Shown here: positions 42,290 through 51,317 of the stretch, in pieces
How the letters are laid out: every line of letters starts with the position of its first letter
Position numbering within the stretch: position 1 is the stretch's first letter
NCBI GenBank assembly: GCA_045631645.1
Contig: JAZQVC010000020.1
Location: 1 to 64,000, forward strand
Source of the DNA: SIG459 sp045631645
Lineage (GTDB): Bacteria > Bacillota > Clostridia > Oscillospirales > Oscillospiraceae
Reading direction: 5' to 3'
Length of the DNA stretch: 64,000 nt
Notes under the pieces: model-generated
What the model saw: only the letters and a program-made list of their open reading frames with translations
Databases searched by the model: none
What the model was told of the DNA's origin: nothing
Program-made: the position numbers and the translations under genes

Positions 42290-43080
42290 ACTCTTTCTCC
42301 TATCTCTCTTATGGCAAGCCCATTGCTGGGGATTGAGAAATACTTTTCCAAAATTTCGGGAAGATCATCTCTTTCTATATATTTTTCAATCCGCTCTTCT
42401 CCCCGTCTCAGCTTGAACTCATGCTCAACAATTCCCGCGCTGCCATCTTCAAAGCGAAGATTCATTCTCAGCTGATTGCGGAAAGGAGATGTTGGAATCT
42501 GGGATATGTAGAAATTCATGGGAATCAGTTCAACGGGCACTACAGGAACATCCTTGAAGCGAATTTCCTCCCTCTCGCTGTGCTCATTGATAAGCTTGAT
42601 ATAGTCCCCCTCAAGCTCCAGATGAAATCCAAAACGGCTTTCTCCATTAAAGTTCAGCGCACAAAAGGGCACGGTGCCGCCATATCCCACGTCGCAGAGA
42701 TATTTTTCTCCATCAATGGTGCAGACAATTACACAATGGGCAGGGGGATACATTTCCTCTCTGCCGGCCATAACGTTGGCAGCAGCCATATAACATTCAA
42801 AGCCCGTTTCCCGAAGGAAAGCATGCAGCAAGCTATTAAGTTCAAAGCACCAGCCGCCTCTGTGGCGAATGACAATTTTGTCAAAAAGCTTTTTTATTCC
42901 AAGCTCAGGGCAAGCGCCGAGAGCCCAGCAATCTATATTTTCAAAAGGCACATGGGTGAGATGGGCAAAAATGATTCTATCGAGACTTTCTTTATCCGCT
43001 TTCACTTCCGCTCCTCCAAGGCCGATGCGCTCCATATAAGCGCCGGCATCGGGTATGCGTTCATAAAGCTCTTCGTACAT
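42286..43080 (-). CDS. nat: Arylamine N-acetyltransferase (NAT)
   Basis: The 264 residues form a complete arylamine N-acetyltransferase with the Cys-His-Asp triad: C78 in R-G-G-W-C-F-E-L-N, H115 in P-A-H-C and D130 in C-D-V-G-Y-G-G. NATs move an acetyl group from acetyl-CoA to arylamines, hydrazines or related amines, and inactivate drugs such as 5-aminosalicylate in gut bacteria. Whether xenobiotics or an internal amine is the natural substrate cannot be told. It is translationally coupled to the EEP gene and divergent from the PocR/AraC regulator. Confidence 0.94.
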   Translation of the reverse strand: MYEELYERIPDAGAYMERIGLGGAEVKADKESLDRIIFAHLTHVPFENIDCWALGACPELGIKKLFDKIVIRHRGGWCFELNSLLHAFLRETGFECYMAAANVMAGREEMYPPAHCVIVCTIDGEKYLCDVGYGGTVPFCALNFNGESRFGFHLELEGDYIKLINEHSEREEIRFKDVPVVPVELIPMNFYISQIPTSPFRNQLRMNLRFEDGSAGIVEHEFKLRRGEERIEKYIERDDLPEILEKYFSIPSNGLAIREIGERV

Positions 43081-43198
43081 TTTCCATTTTCCTCCACAGT
43101 TTTATTATTATCCATTATTATATTGACTCCTAAAGAGTTTGTATATAAAATATTTATGATTTTATAAAAATTTTTGGTTTTGCAAAGGATACAATCAA

Positions 43199-44518
43199 AT
43201 GGCACATATAAGCGGCAACAAAAACGCCAAAGATATCCAAAATATAAAATTTGATACCGCCGCAGCCACCGAGGCCGCGAGCTTCTTTACCGGCACAAGC
43301 GGAATAAGCTGCGCTCTTACTGACGACGAGGGACGCATAGTCTATGAAAACAGTCCCGATAAAACTCCCTGCGCCGCATGCAATAAGCTTTGCGAAAATC
43401 TTGGCTGCTCTTTTAACTGCGCGGGTCTGCACCCCTTTGCAGCTCGACAGAGCGAGCGTTTCGGTGGAAGATACATATATTTCTGTCCCATAGGCATGGC
43501 CTTTTTTGCCTCCCCCATCCATTCCGCAGGTGTATATTCCGGCGCATTCATAGGCGGTCCCGCGCTTATTATAGATCCCGAGGATATTCTGGCAGGCGAT
43601 GTATTCACCGATATGGACCTGAGCGAGGAACAGACTCTTTGCGCCCTTGAAGCCCTATCTTCCGTTCCAACAACAACGCCTCAGCGCCTTGACGCCCTTT
43701 CGGGTCAGCTTTTTGCAAACGCCGTTTACGTCAGCGATAGCAGCCACGAGCTTTTCATGCTTCGCGACCAGCACGAGCAGCAAAACTACATAAGTTCCTA
43801 TATATCCGCTCTTAAAGCCAGCGAAAACATTTCTGCCTATCCTATTGAAAAAGAAAATGAACTTTCCGACGCCATAGCGCAGGGTGACAGCATAACCGCC
43901 TCCCGCCTTCTCAATGAGCTTCTGGGTCACATATTCTTTTACATAAGCGGCACCGAGGAAATCTATACCCGTGTTACCGAACTTTTGGTTGTTCTCTCCA
44001 GAGCAGCAATCAAGGGCGGAGCAAACTCCCAGCAGATTTTCGAGCTGAGCCACCGATATATGAAAGATATGCGCGCCCTGCGAAATCAAGAGGACCTGAC
44101 CCACTGGCTTGCAGGAACTCTCAGCCGCTTTATGCGCCATGTTTTCGACATGATGGATGTCAAGCATACCGACGCTATGCACAAAGTTAAAGAATATATG
44201 ATTGTCAACCACGCCCGAAAGCTCAGCCTTGAAGAGGCAGCCTCCCTGGTTGGCTATTCCCCCGCTTATTTCTCCCGAATTTTCAAAGACGAAATGGGCA
44301 TCAGTTTCAAGGAAGCTCTTAACGGGATAAGAATTGAAAAGAGTAAAAATCTGCTCCTTTCCAACACAGCTTCCATTGCCGAAATCTGCACCATGGTCGG
44401 CTTTAACGACCAAAGCTATTACTGCAAGGTTTTCAAAAAACTCACCGGCGTAACTCCCGACAGATTCAGAAAACGTTCCCGCCGAATAGACACAGAAAAA
44501 GAATATGGTCTAAAATAG
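43199..44518 (+). CDS. PocR-domain AraC-family regulator of the methyl-transfer locus
   Basis: The 439 residues have an N-terminal PocR sensory domain (about 15-185) with the cysteine pattern C-A-A-C-N-K-L-C and C-S-F-N-C-A-G, a helical linker, and two C-terminal AraC helix-turn-helix units (about 330-430: A-S-L-V-G-Y-S-P-A-Y-F-S-R-I-F-K; C-T-M-V-G-F-N-D-Q-S-Y-Y-C-K-V-F-K). PocR domains bind small alcohols and similar compounds and often control corrinoid-dependent pathways. It lies directly before the corrinoid protein gene, whose promoter region and that of the distant UroD-family gene share an element, so it is the probable activator of both. Confidence 0.92.
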   Translation: MAHISGNKNAKDIQNIKFDTAAATEAASFFTGTSGISCALTDDEGRIVYENSPDKTPCAACNKLCENLGCSFNCAGLHPFAARQSERFGGRYIYFCPIGMAFFASPIHSAGVYSGAFIGGPALIIDPEDILAGDVFTDMDLSEEQTLCALEALSSVPTTTPQRLDALSGQLFANAVYVSDSSHELFMLRDQHEQQNYISSYISALKASENISAYPIEKENELSDAIAQGDSITASRLLNELLGHIFFYISGTEEIYTRVTELLVVLSRAAIKGGANSQQIFELSHRYMKDMRALRNQEDLTHWLAGTLSRFMRHVFDMMDVKHTDAMHKVKEYMIVNHARKLSLEEAASLVGYSPAYFSRIFKDEMGISFKEALNGIRIEKSKNLLLSNTASIAEICTMVGFNDQSYYCKVFKKLTGVTPDRFRKRSRRIDTEKEYGLK

Positions 44519-44533
44519 TCATATATAAAAAAA

Positions 44534-44562
44534 TTACAAAAAGTCATAAATTTGTTATATAC
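44534..44562 (+). promoter_or_regulatory. Upstream element shared with the UroD-family gene (copy 2)
   Basis: TTACAAAAA-GT, an A/T spacer and GTTATATAC match the element at 15888-15915 almost base for base at both ends. It lies about 60 bases before the start of the corrinoid protein. Confidence 0.5.
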
Positions 44563-44622
44563 TTTTTTTCGATGATTGTCTATTCTATATGAGTAAATTA
44601 TATAAACAAGGAGATAATCGAC

Positions 44623-45258
44623 ATGACCATTATCGAAGAAATTTCCCAGGCAATACAGACCGGCAAGATGAAGATCATCAAGGAGCTCGTTCCCCAGGCT
44701 ATCGAGCAGGGCTTCTCCGCTCAGACCATTCTTAACGACGGTCTTCTCCACGGCATGAACATCATCGGCGACCGTTTCACCCGCAACGAAGCTTCCGTTC
44801 CCGAAGTTCTCGTCGCTGCACGCGCAATGAACAAGGGCACCGAGCTCATCAAGCCCCTCCTCGCAGCTGAAGGCAGCCAGCCCATCGGTAAGGCTTGCAT
44901 CGGCACCGTTCAGGGTGACCTTCATGACATCGGCAAGAACATTGTCAAGCTCATGCTCGAAAGCCAGAACATCGACGTTATCGACCTCGGTGTTGACGTT
45001 GCTCCCGAGAAGTTCGTTGAGGCTGTTAAGAACGAGAACTGCCAGCTGGTTTGCTGCTCCGCTCTTCTGACCACCACCATGCCTGCAATCGAGAAGGTCG
45101 TTGTTGCTCTTAACGAGGCCGGCGTACGCGATCAGGTTACCGTTCTTGTCGGTGGCGCTCCCGTAACTCAGGAGTTCTGCGATCAGATCGGCGCTGACAT
45201 CTACACCGCTGACGGCGCAAGCGCTGCCAAGAAGGCTGCAGAGGTCCTCACCGCTTAA
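44623..45258 (+). CDS. Corrinoid protein of a methyltransferase system (MtbC/MttC family)
   Basis: The 211 residues form a methyl-carrying cobamide protein. A helical cap domain (about 1-85) is followed by a B12-binding Rossmann domain with the base-off motif D99-L-H101-D-I-G104, H101 being the cobalt ligand, and later S-A-L-L-T-T-T-M and G-G-A-P-V-T. Such proteins take a methyl group from a substrate methyltransferase and pass it to tetrahydrofolate or a thiol. Codon use is as extreme as that of the UroD-family gene (almost only AAG for lysine), so it is very highly expressed. A GGAG site precedes the ATG. No MttB-, MtaB- or MtgB-like enzyme adjoins it. Confidence 0.95.
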   Translation: MTIIEEISQAIQTGKMKIIKELVPQAIEQGFSAQTILNDGLLHGMNIIGDRFTRNEASVPEVLVAARAMNKGTELIKPLLAAEGSQPIGKACIGTVQGDLHDIGKNIVKLMLESQNIDVIDLGVDVAPEKFVEAVKNENCQLVCCSALLTTTMPAIEKVVVALNEAGVRDQVTVLVGGAPVTQEFCDQIGADIYTADGASAAKKAAEVLTA

Positions 45259-45280
45259 GTCTCCCTTACATATGAAAAGT

Positions 45281-45315
45281 TCCCTTGCCTCAGCCTAAAA
45301 GGCTCGGGCAAGGGA
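45281..45315 (+). terminator. Intrinsic terminator after the corrinoid protein gene
   Basis: A stem with a small internal mismatch (45281-45295 with 45301-45315) and a T run. It separates the abundant corrinoid protein transcript from the activator gene. Confidence 0.8.
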
Positions 45316-45365
45316 TTTTTTATTATCCCCTGAGCAATATATTCTAAAGGACAGGTTTACATAAA

Positions 45366-46856
45366 ATGAATGAATTTAAGATAACTTTGCTTTCCGCCGA
45401 TCAGCGCAGCATCACCGCTAGCTCCGACCAGACCCTTCTAGAAGCTATACGCGGCTGCGGCGCGCATATTGACGCTCCCTGCGCAGGCAACGGCACATGC
45501 CGCCAGTGCACAGTGAGAGTCAGCGGTTTCTGCCGCGATAAAAGCGGCGAAGTGCGCCTTTACGACAATGAAGAGGCTCTTTCCTGCTGCCTCTATCCCG
45601 CAGGCGAGCTTTTTATAACCACAAAAGAGGCTCAGGGCAGCAAGGTTCTCACCGACGAAATCGATATTCCCGCAGGCGGAGATGGTCTGGGTCTTGCGGT
45701 GGATATAGGAACCACCACTGTTGCGGCTTATCTTTATGATCTTAAAAGCGGAAAGTGCATTGCCAAGAAGGGCGAGATGAACCGCCAGCGCGCTTACGGA
45801 AGCGATGTTATAAGCCGCATTCGCCATGCCTCCACCGATAAAGGTCTTGCCGAGCTTCGCGCTCTTATAAGAACTCAGCTTAAAGAAATGGCCGAGGCAA
45901 TGTGTCCCGACACAAGCAAAATCACCTATGTCTCCATCGCTGCAAACACCGTAATGGAACATCTTCTTGCAGGTCTTTCTCCCGAGAGCATCGGCGTTGC
46001 CCCCTTCACCCCTCTCAGCCTTTTCGGCGAGGAACTCGAAGCTTCCGACTTTATCCCCAATCTTGCCGACAACGCCAAGATATATCTCTGCCCCGCTGTC
46101 GCAGGCTATGTAGGCGGCGACATAACCGCAGGACTTCTCTCCACAGGCACATACAAAAGCGAAAAGAGCCTGCTCTTCATAGATATAGGCACCAATGGCG
46201 AGATGGCTCTCGGCAACCGCGACGGTTTCATCTGCTGCGCCACCGCAGCAGGCCCCGCTTTTGAAGGCGCCGAAACCGAGTGCGGCTCTCCCGCCAAAAA
46301 CGGAGCGATCGACACTGTCCACCCCGACCTCAGCTTCCATGTTATCGGCGACGGCGAAAGCGAAAGCATCTGCGGAAGCGGTATAATCGACGCTATAGCC
46401 GCTTTGCTCTGCAACGAGATAGTTGACGAGACCGGCCGTATGGAGGACGCAGAGCGCTATAATTTCAGCGAGAAGGTATATATCTCCGCAAAGGACATCC
46501 GCAAAATTCAGCTTGCCAAAGCCGCAATACGCGCAGGCATTGAAACCCTGCTCAGCCGCAGCGGAAAAAGCTACAGCGATATTGAAAACGTTCTTATTGC
46601 AGGCGGCTTCGGCGCTTATATGAAGATAAAAAGCGCTTGCGCAATCGGTCTGTTGCCTCCCGCCCTTATGGACAAAACCGTCCATGTGGGCAACAGCGCA
46701 GGTAAGGGTGCTGCCCTTGCTCTTTGCGCCGAAGGCAGAGAATTGCTCAGCATGATCAACGAAAAGTGCGCCTATGAAGAGCTTAGTTCCTCCGCTCTTT
46801 TCAACAACAAATATGTTGACGCCATGATGTTTGACGAATGGGAGGAAGTTTTATGA
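45366..46856 (+). CDS. Reductive activator of corrinoid proteins (RamA/RACE-like, DUF4445)
   Basis: The 496 residues have an N-terminal [2Fe-2S] ferredoxin domain (C39-x5-C45-x2-C48 and C74 or C75) and an ASKHA ATPase domain starting near 108 (L-A-V-D-I-G-T-T-T-V). Later marks are F-I-D-I-G-T-N-G-E and A-G-G-F-G-A-Y. RACE proteins use ATP to return accidentally oxidised Co(II) corrinoid to the active Co(I) state. It follows the corrinoid protein that it most likely serves. The DUF2284 gene overlaps its stop. Unlike that of the corrinoid protein, its codon use is ordinary, which fits a catalytic helper. Confidence 0.95.
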   Translation: MNEFKITLLSADQRSITASSDQTLLEAIRGCGAHIDAPCAGNGTCRQCTVRVSGFCRDKSGEVRLYDNEEALSCCLYPAGELFITTKEAQGSKVLTDEIDIPAGGDGLGLAVDIGTTTVAAYLYDLKSGKCIAKKGEMNRQRAYGSDVISRIRHASTDKGLAELRALIRTQLKEMAEAMCPDTSKITYVSIAANTVMEHLLAGLSPESIGVAPFTPLSLFGEELEASDFIPNLADNAKIYLCPAVAGYVGGDITAGLLSTGTYKSEKSLLFIDIGTNGEMALGNRDGFICCATAAGPAFEGAETECGSPAKNGAIDTVHPDLSFHVIGDGESESICGSGIIDAIAALLCNEIVDETGRMEDAERYNFSEKVYISAKDIRKIQLAKAAIRAGIETLLSRSGKSYSDIENVLIAGGFGAYMKIKSACAIGLLPPALMDKTVHVGNSAGKGAALALCAEGRELLSMINEKCAYEELSSSALFNNKYVDAMMFDEWEEVL

Positions 46857-47383
46857 CCGATTTCAGAGCCCTTGCCCTTGAATGCGGCTTCTCCACCGTG
46901 GAAAATATGAACGTATCCACCCTGAAATTTCTCAGCGATGTCCGCAGCATGTGCGCTGCCGACAAATGCATGAGCTACGGCAAAACCTGGTCCTGCCCTC
47001 CCGCCTGCGGCGAACTTGACTATTGGGAAGAGCGCTGCAAGGCTTTCAGAAAAGGTCTTATCCTCCAGACCGTAGGCGACCGCGAGGACTCCTATGATTT
47101 CGAGGCCATGATGGAAGTTGCCGAGGAAAACAAAAAGCATTTCGAAGTTTTCACAGACAAACTTCGTGAACTGGGCGAAGATTTCCTGGCCATGAGCGCA
47201 GGCACCTGCACCCGCTGCGAGAAATGCACCTATCCCGACGCCCCCTGCCGCTTCCCCGAAAAGCTCTACCCCTCTATGGAGGCCTGCGGACTTTTCGTCA
47301 GCGGAGTATGCATGGACAACGGAGTTAAGTATTATTACGGCGACGACAAAATAGCCTATACCTGCTGCATACTTTTTAATTAA
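46853..47383 (+). CDS. DUF2284 cysteine-rich metal-binding protein
   Basis: The 176 residues match the DUF2284 family: C-M-S-Y-G-K-T-W-S-C-P-P-A-C, then C-T-R-C-E-K-C-T-Y-P and F-V-S-G-V-C near the end. About twelve cysteines suggest one or two iron-sulfur clusters. DUF2284 genes often sit beside corrinoid methyltransferase and RACE genes, which supports an electron-supply or cofactor role, but no member has a proven function that I know. Its ATG overlaps the RACE-like stop (ATGA), so the two proteins are made together. Confidence 0.88.
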   Translation: MTDFRALALECGFSTVENMNVSTLKFLSDVRSMCAADKCMSYGKTWSCPPACGELDYWEERCKAFRKGLILQTVGDREDSYDFEAMMEVAEENKKHFEVFTDKLRELGEDFLAMSAGTCTRCEKCTYPDAPCRFPEKLYPSMEACGLFVSGVCMDNGVKYYYGDDKIAYTCCILFN

Positions 47384-47443
47384 ATTTTTCAAATTATAAA
47401 TCTCCCTATTTTACGCACAATAGTAAAAAAGGGAGGTTTTTTT

Positions 47444-47878
47444 ATGATCGAAAAGGACACTATAAAGCTTCTTAGAGAATGCGATGCAGGAATCAAAATG
47501 GGTGTGGACTCCATTGAAGATGTTTTGGAAAGAGTTCACTGCAAAGACCTTCGCCATATTCTTTCGGAAAGCAAGCAGGCTCACGAGAAGCTTGGCAACG
47601 AAATTCAGGATATGCTCAACCGCTATCACGACGAAGGGAAAGCCCCCGGCTTTATGGCAAAAAGCATGAGCCATATGAAAACGGAAATAAAAATGGGGCT
47701 TGAGGACACAGATGCAACAATTGCAGAGCTTATGACAGACGGCTGCAATATGGGCATAAAAAGTCTCAGCCGCTATCTGAACCAGTATGCTGCAGCAGAC
47801 GAAAAAAGCAAAGATATATGCAAGAAGCTTATCAAAATTGAAGAAAAGCTTGCATTGGATATGAGAGATTATTTATAA
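47444..47878 (+). CDS. Small all-helical, ferritin-like protein
   Basis: The 144 residues appear wholly helical and have no signal peptide. D-T-I-K-L-L-R-E-C-D-A-G-I-K-M-G, S-K-Q-A-H-E-K-L-G-N-E-I and M-K-T-E-I-K-M-G-L space out like a four-helix bundle of the DUF2383/ferritin-like type. I see Glu and His residues that could bind metal but no firm E-x-x-H pair in register. A strong GGGAGG site precedes the ATG. It stands alone between terminators, close to but not part of the corrinoid locus. Confidence 0.7.
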   Translation: MIEKDTIKLLRECDAGIKMGVDSIEDVLERVHCKDLRHILSESKQAHEKLGNEIQDMLNRYHDEGKAPGFMAKSMSHMKTEIKMGLEDTDATIAELMTDGCNMGIKSLSRYLNQYAAADEKSKDICKKLIKIEEKLALDMRDYL

Positions 47879-47880
47879 AA

Positions 47881-47910
47881 ATAAAAGCATCGGAAACCCG
47901 ATGCTTTTAT
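47881..47910. terminator. Bidirectional terminator
   Basis: A stem of about 13 base pairs (47881-47893 with 47897-47910) between convergent genes. Confidence 0.85.
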
Positions 47911-47912
47911 TT

Positions 47913-50207
47913 TTATTCGCTTTTTACTTCGGGCAGCGCAGTTGCAAAATAGATAATATCGCTTATATTGCGCTGGAAACCAAATTCAACAGAGTTTATA
48001 ACTTTGTCATTCACAACTATTGTTGCGGTCTGGCCGCCGTCCATAGTATACGCCTTGGGCACACCTCTTCTTACAAGCTCATCGCCCAGCTGACGAACGG
48101 TTGCGGCATTTGTATAAGTGGGCTCTTCTGTGTTTACGGTCACAAGCAGATAATGGAGAGAATCCATCTGGCCAATGGCAGCACGGGCATAAATATCGTT
48201 TATCTCGCCGAAAACATAGTTGCCGGGGGTGACATTAACACCGTTTTCAATAAGTATAGGTCCAAAGGCAAGGCTGAAGATAATGTCATTATCCTGAACA
48301 AACTTCTCAGCAGTGGCCTGATCCGTTATTTCACCCTTGTGAACAAAGATCAGATCTCCGTTAGAGTCAATGCAGCAGGTATCCACCAGCGCTCCATCGA
48401 GTCTCTTTACGCTGCTCTCATGCACTACCATACCGCCGCTGCGGAACTTATAGAAGTCTCCGCTCATTGCCATAACAGCGTTTACCGTGGCTGCCATATC
48501 GCTGGTTGCATACTGAACACTGGAGCCAAAGGTGTTATCCGCAAGATAGCGGCGGAACTGGCTGGGGTCTGCAATCTTTACCTCGGAGAAAGTATAAACA
48601 GCGCGGTTTATAACTTCCTTCCAAGTCAGCACAAGGATTGTCTCATCATAATAATATTGCAGCTTTGAGCCGGGTCGCAATTGAATGGAAGAATTCCACA
48701 CCATTTGCTGACCATCTATAAGGTCAGCTGCTTTTTCGATAAGCGCCTCCACTACAGCAGGATCATCAGTTTCTCCAAAATTGCTCTGGTCAGGTTCGGG
48801 GGCAATAGGATTTTTTCTGTCCAGACGGTACATCTTTTTAATAGGAACTATGCCATCCAGAGCTTCAGACTTTGCATTATTTATAAAATCATCATATTTT
48901 GTGGAAATTCCCGCTGACACGTTTGAAGAGACTGTTGCAAGTTCGCTGCCCGTTCCTTCAATAAACATCCCAAGAAGCAACAGCATTACGCACAAGGCCA
49001 CGATTATGATAATACCTCTCAGTATTATTTTCACGCCCTTATATTTGCCAAAGCGAACTGCTGCCGCAACAAAAACTGCACAGCAAAGTATGATAAGCAG
49101 CACAAGTCTGCCGGACAACTTGGCCTTTTCCCCGCCTTCTTCCTGCTCATTCTCAACAACAGGAGTTATTTCTGCGGTGGGCTCGGGAGCAGCACTGATT
49201 TCGGGCGTTGCAACGGGCTCAGAGGGCTCGGGAGTTGCCTCGGGGGTAGGTGTGGGTGTCGGGGTGGGGGTGGGGGTGGCTTTTGCGGCCTCCTCGTAGA
49301 GATAACGGGTATATTCGCTGTAATCGCACATAAGAGAGCAGAAGCGGCTCAGTGTATTTGATCCGCCTGCGCAGTTATCTGTGAACATAACAAGCAAAAT
49401 GGGATGGGGAGTATAGATTATCGCGGCATCATTATAGTAGTTATGTCCGTTATAAGTTAGATAACCGTATTTATGAGGGGCAACATAGCGGTGCTCAGCG
49501 GCAGTAAAATGACTGTTGGGTGCCGCCATGAGCATATATTCTTCCATATTTTTATAGATATCTCTGTTGCCGTAAAGTTTTTTGAGGCAGGCTATCAACT
49601 GGCGGGCAGTATACTTATTCTCCTCGTTATAGTATTCCTCTTCCACCGTTTCAGGGTCAACATCAAAAAGGTAGGCAATGGCTGCACGATATTCATTGTT
49701 ATCGCCAACTGCCTTCTGCATGGCTTCGCTGAGTTCGTTGTTGCTGGAAATAATACTGCTTACCTGAACCGAGTGGTAAGGATTGCCCTTTATTTTATCA
49801 TCCCAGCTCATCTCGCCATTGTATATCTGCTCGGTGTAGTACATGTTGAGAGGCAGTTTATAAACACTGGCTGCCACCATATACTTATCTCCCTCGTGAT
49901 AATACTCATCGCCGGTAATGATATTATAGTATCCAAAGGTCACATCCTCAGGATCGATGCCCCATTCCGCAAAGAAATCATCTATGATTTCCTGGAAAGT
50001 CTTTCCCTCAAAACGGCTGAAGTCTATAACATCATCTTCATCGGGAGGATTGAGAATGGGGGTGGGACGGGGAAGATATACGGGATTTATAGTCGGAACG
50101 GGTACTATTGTGGGTTCCGGAGAAACATCCGCTGCCGCAAAGGCAAAAATATTTCCCATGCTCAGCAAAATCAAAACCGCGAGAATCACGGTGAAAATCT
50201 TTTTCAT
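47913..50207 (-). CDS. Fused surface serine hydrolase and phosphodiester glycosidase
   Basis: The 764 residues combine the functions that the operon at 33813-36712 splits over two genes. Order: signal peptide (1-25), Pro-rich spacer, beta-lactamase/PBP-like domain (about 65-305) with S114-V-Y-K117, S-S-N-N near 155 and K246-Y-G248, then a long Thr-Pro and Pro/Glu linker. One membrane segment or two, and a NAGPA-like domain to the end (M-D-G-G-Q-T), follow. The hydrolase motifs are intact here but lost in the paralogue. The ATG at 50207 has a GGAGG site; an in-frame TTG lies 12 bases upstream. The transcript is monocistronic. Likely substrates are wall polymers or an imported glycan, by inference. 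Confidence 0.87.
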   Translation of the reverse strand: MKKIFTVILAVLILLSMGNIFAFAAADVSPEPTIVPVPTINPVYLPRPTPILNPPDEDDVIDFSRFEGKTFQEIIDDFFAEWGIDPEDVTFGYYNIITGDEYYHEGDKYMVAASVYKLPLNMYYTEQIYNGEMSWDDKIKGNPYHSVQVSSIISSNNELSEAMQKAVGDNNEYRAAIAYLFDVDPETVEEEYYNEENKYTARQLIACLKKLYGNRDIYKNMEEYMLMAAPNSHFTAAEHRYVAPHKYGYLTYNGHNYYNDAAIIYTPHPILLVMFTDNCAGGSNTLSRFCSLMCDYSEYTRYLYEEAAKATPTPTPTPTPTPEATPEPSEPVATPEISAAPEPTAEITPVVENEQEEGGEKAKLSGRLVLLIILCCAVFVAAAVRFGKYKGVKIILRGIIIIVALCVMLLLLGMFIEGTGSELATVSSNVSAGISTKYDDFINNAKSEALDGIVPIKKMYRLDRKNPIAPEPDQSNFGETDDPAVVEALIEKAADLIDGQQMVWNSSIQLRPGSKLQYYYDETILVLTWKEVINRAVYTFSEVKIADPSQFRRYLADNTFGSSVQYATSDMAATVNAVMAMSGDFYKFRSGGMVVHESSVKRLDGALVDTCCIDSNGDLIFVHKGEITDQATAEKFVQDNDIIFSLAFGPILIENGVNVTPGNYVFGEINDIYARAAIGQMDSLHYLLVTVNTEEPTYTNAATVRQLGDELVRRGVPKAYTMDGGQTATIVVNDKVINSVEFGFQRNISDIIYFATALPEVKSE

Positions 50208-50374
50208 TGCATCCTCCAATATATGTAAAAGGGATAATCATAAAATAACAATTTATTCTATCACTAAAGCCTCAATGTTACAAGCCATCAAAACTGTTAA
50301 TATGACAATTTTGTATGTTTAATTTCCGGAAACTATATGTTATACTGGAAAAAACTGCATTCGGAGGTATTTTC

Positions 50375-51187
50375 ATGTATACCAAAATCAACGCCGCAAG
50401 CGAATATATAAGAAGCATTTTCCCCGGAAAGATAGACCTTGCTATAGTTCTTGGCTCCGGTCTTGGCCCTCTCGCCAACGAAATTGAAAACCCTGTTACC
50501 ATTGATTATAATGACATTCCCTATTTCCCCGCTCCCACTCTTGTGGGTCACGAGGGCAAGCTTATCATAGGCAAGATCGGTGAAAAAACCGTTTGCGCCA
50601 TGAAAGGTCGTTTCCACTACTATGAGGGCTACGATATGGAGACTGTTACCCTCGGTGTCCGCGTTTTCGCAAAGTTGGGAATTAAAAAGCTTATCCTCAC
50701 CAATGCTGCAGGCGGCATCCGCGAGGATCTGAATCCCGGCACAATCATGCTCATCCGCGACCACCTCAGCTTTTTCTGCCCCTCTCCCCTCCGCGGACCC
50801 AACATGGATGAATTCGGTCCCCGCTTCAAGGATATGACCGAGGTATATTCCCGCGCCGCAGGCGATGTTGCCCGCTCCGTTGCCGCCGAAAACGGCATAA
50901 CACTCCCCGACGGTGTTTACGCCTTCTTCAAAGGCCCCATGTTTGAAACTCCCTCCGAGATTCTGGCCCTTCGCACCCTCGGAGCTGACGTTGTTGGCAT
51001 GTCCACCGTTCCCGAAGCCATCGTTGCCCGCCACAGCGGAATGACAACACTTGGACTCACTCTTGTTACCAATAAGGCCGCAGGTCTCTCCTCCTGCGAA
51101 CTGAGCCACGAAGAGGTAATGGAAACCGCCGCAATCGCCGAGAAAAACCTCGTTGCCCTCGTAAGCGGAATTATCGAAAAGTGGTAA
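50375..51187 (+). CDS. Purine nucleoside phosphorylase (trimeric class)
   Basis: The 270 residues form an inosine/guanosine-type purine nucleoside phosphorylase, which cleaves nucleosides with phosphate into base and ribose-1-phosphate for salvage. Class marks are V-L-G-S-G-L-G near 30, the phosphate-binding H-E-G-K and G-R-F-H-Y-Y-E-G, T-N-A-A-G-G-I, and the base-binding E-T and M-S-T-V-P-E-A-I-V-A-R-H. The ATG at 50375 follows a GGAGG site; the longer frame is an extension. A possible -10 TATACT with an upstream TG lies at 50341-50346. No other nucleoside gene is near. Confidence 0.95.
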   Translation: MYTKINAASEYIRSIFPGKIDLAIVLGSGLGPLANEIENPVTIDYNDIPYFPAPTLVGHEGKLIIGKIGEKTVCAMKGRFHYYEGYDMETVTLGVRVFAKLGIKKLILTNAAGGIREDLNPGTIMLIRDHLSFFCPSPLRGPNMDEFGPRFKDMTEVYSRAAGDVARSVAAENGITLPDGVYAFFKGPMFETPSEILALRTLGADVVGMSTVPEAIVARHSGMTTLGLTLVTNKAAGLSSCELSHEEVMETAAIAEKNLVALVSGIIEKW

Positions 51188-51203
51188 TCTTTTTTAATCA
51201 TCG

Positions 51204-51233
51204 AAAGGACACGGTCTTCAGACTGTGTCCTTT
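51204..51233 (+). terminator. Intrinsic terminator after the phosphorylase gene
   Basis: A 13-base-pair stem with one G-T pair (51204-51216 with 51221-51233) and a T run. Confidence 0.85.
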
Positions 51234-51317
51234 TTTGTTGACTTCCCCTCTCCCTTGTTGTATCATTAGTTTAACAAGTAATACTTTTCTTACTTTCCTT
51301 ATTTAACGGAGGTTTAT

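Noticed and set aside
49240..49290. GT-rich repeat that looks like a simple-sequence array
   Set aside because: Read on the minus strand it is the Thr-Pro linker of the fused hydrolase/glycosidase, so it is a coding repeat. It might still vary in length between strains.
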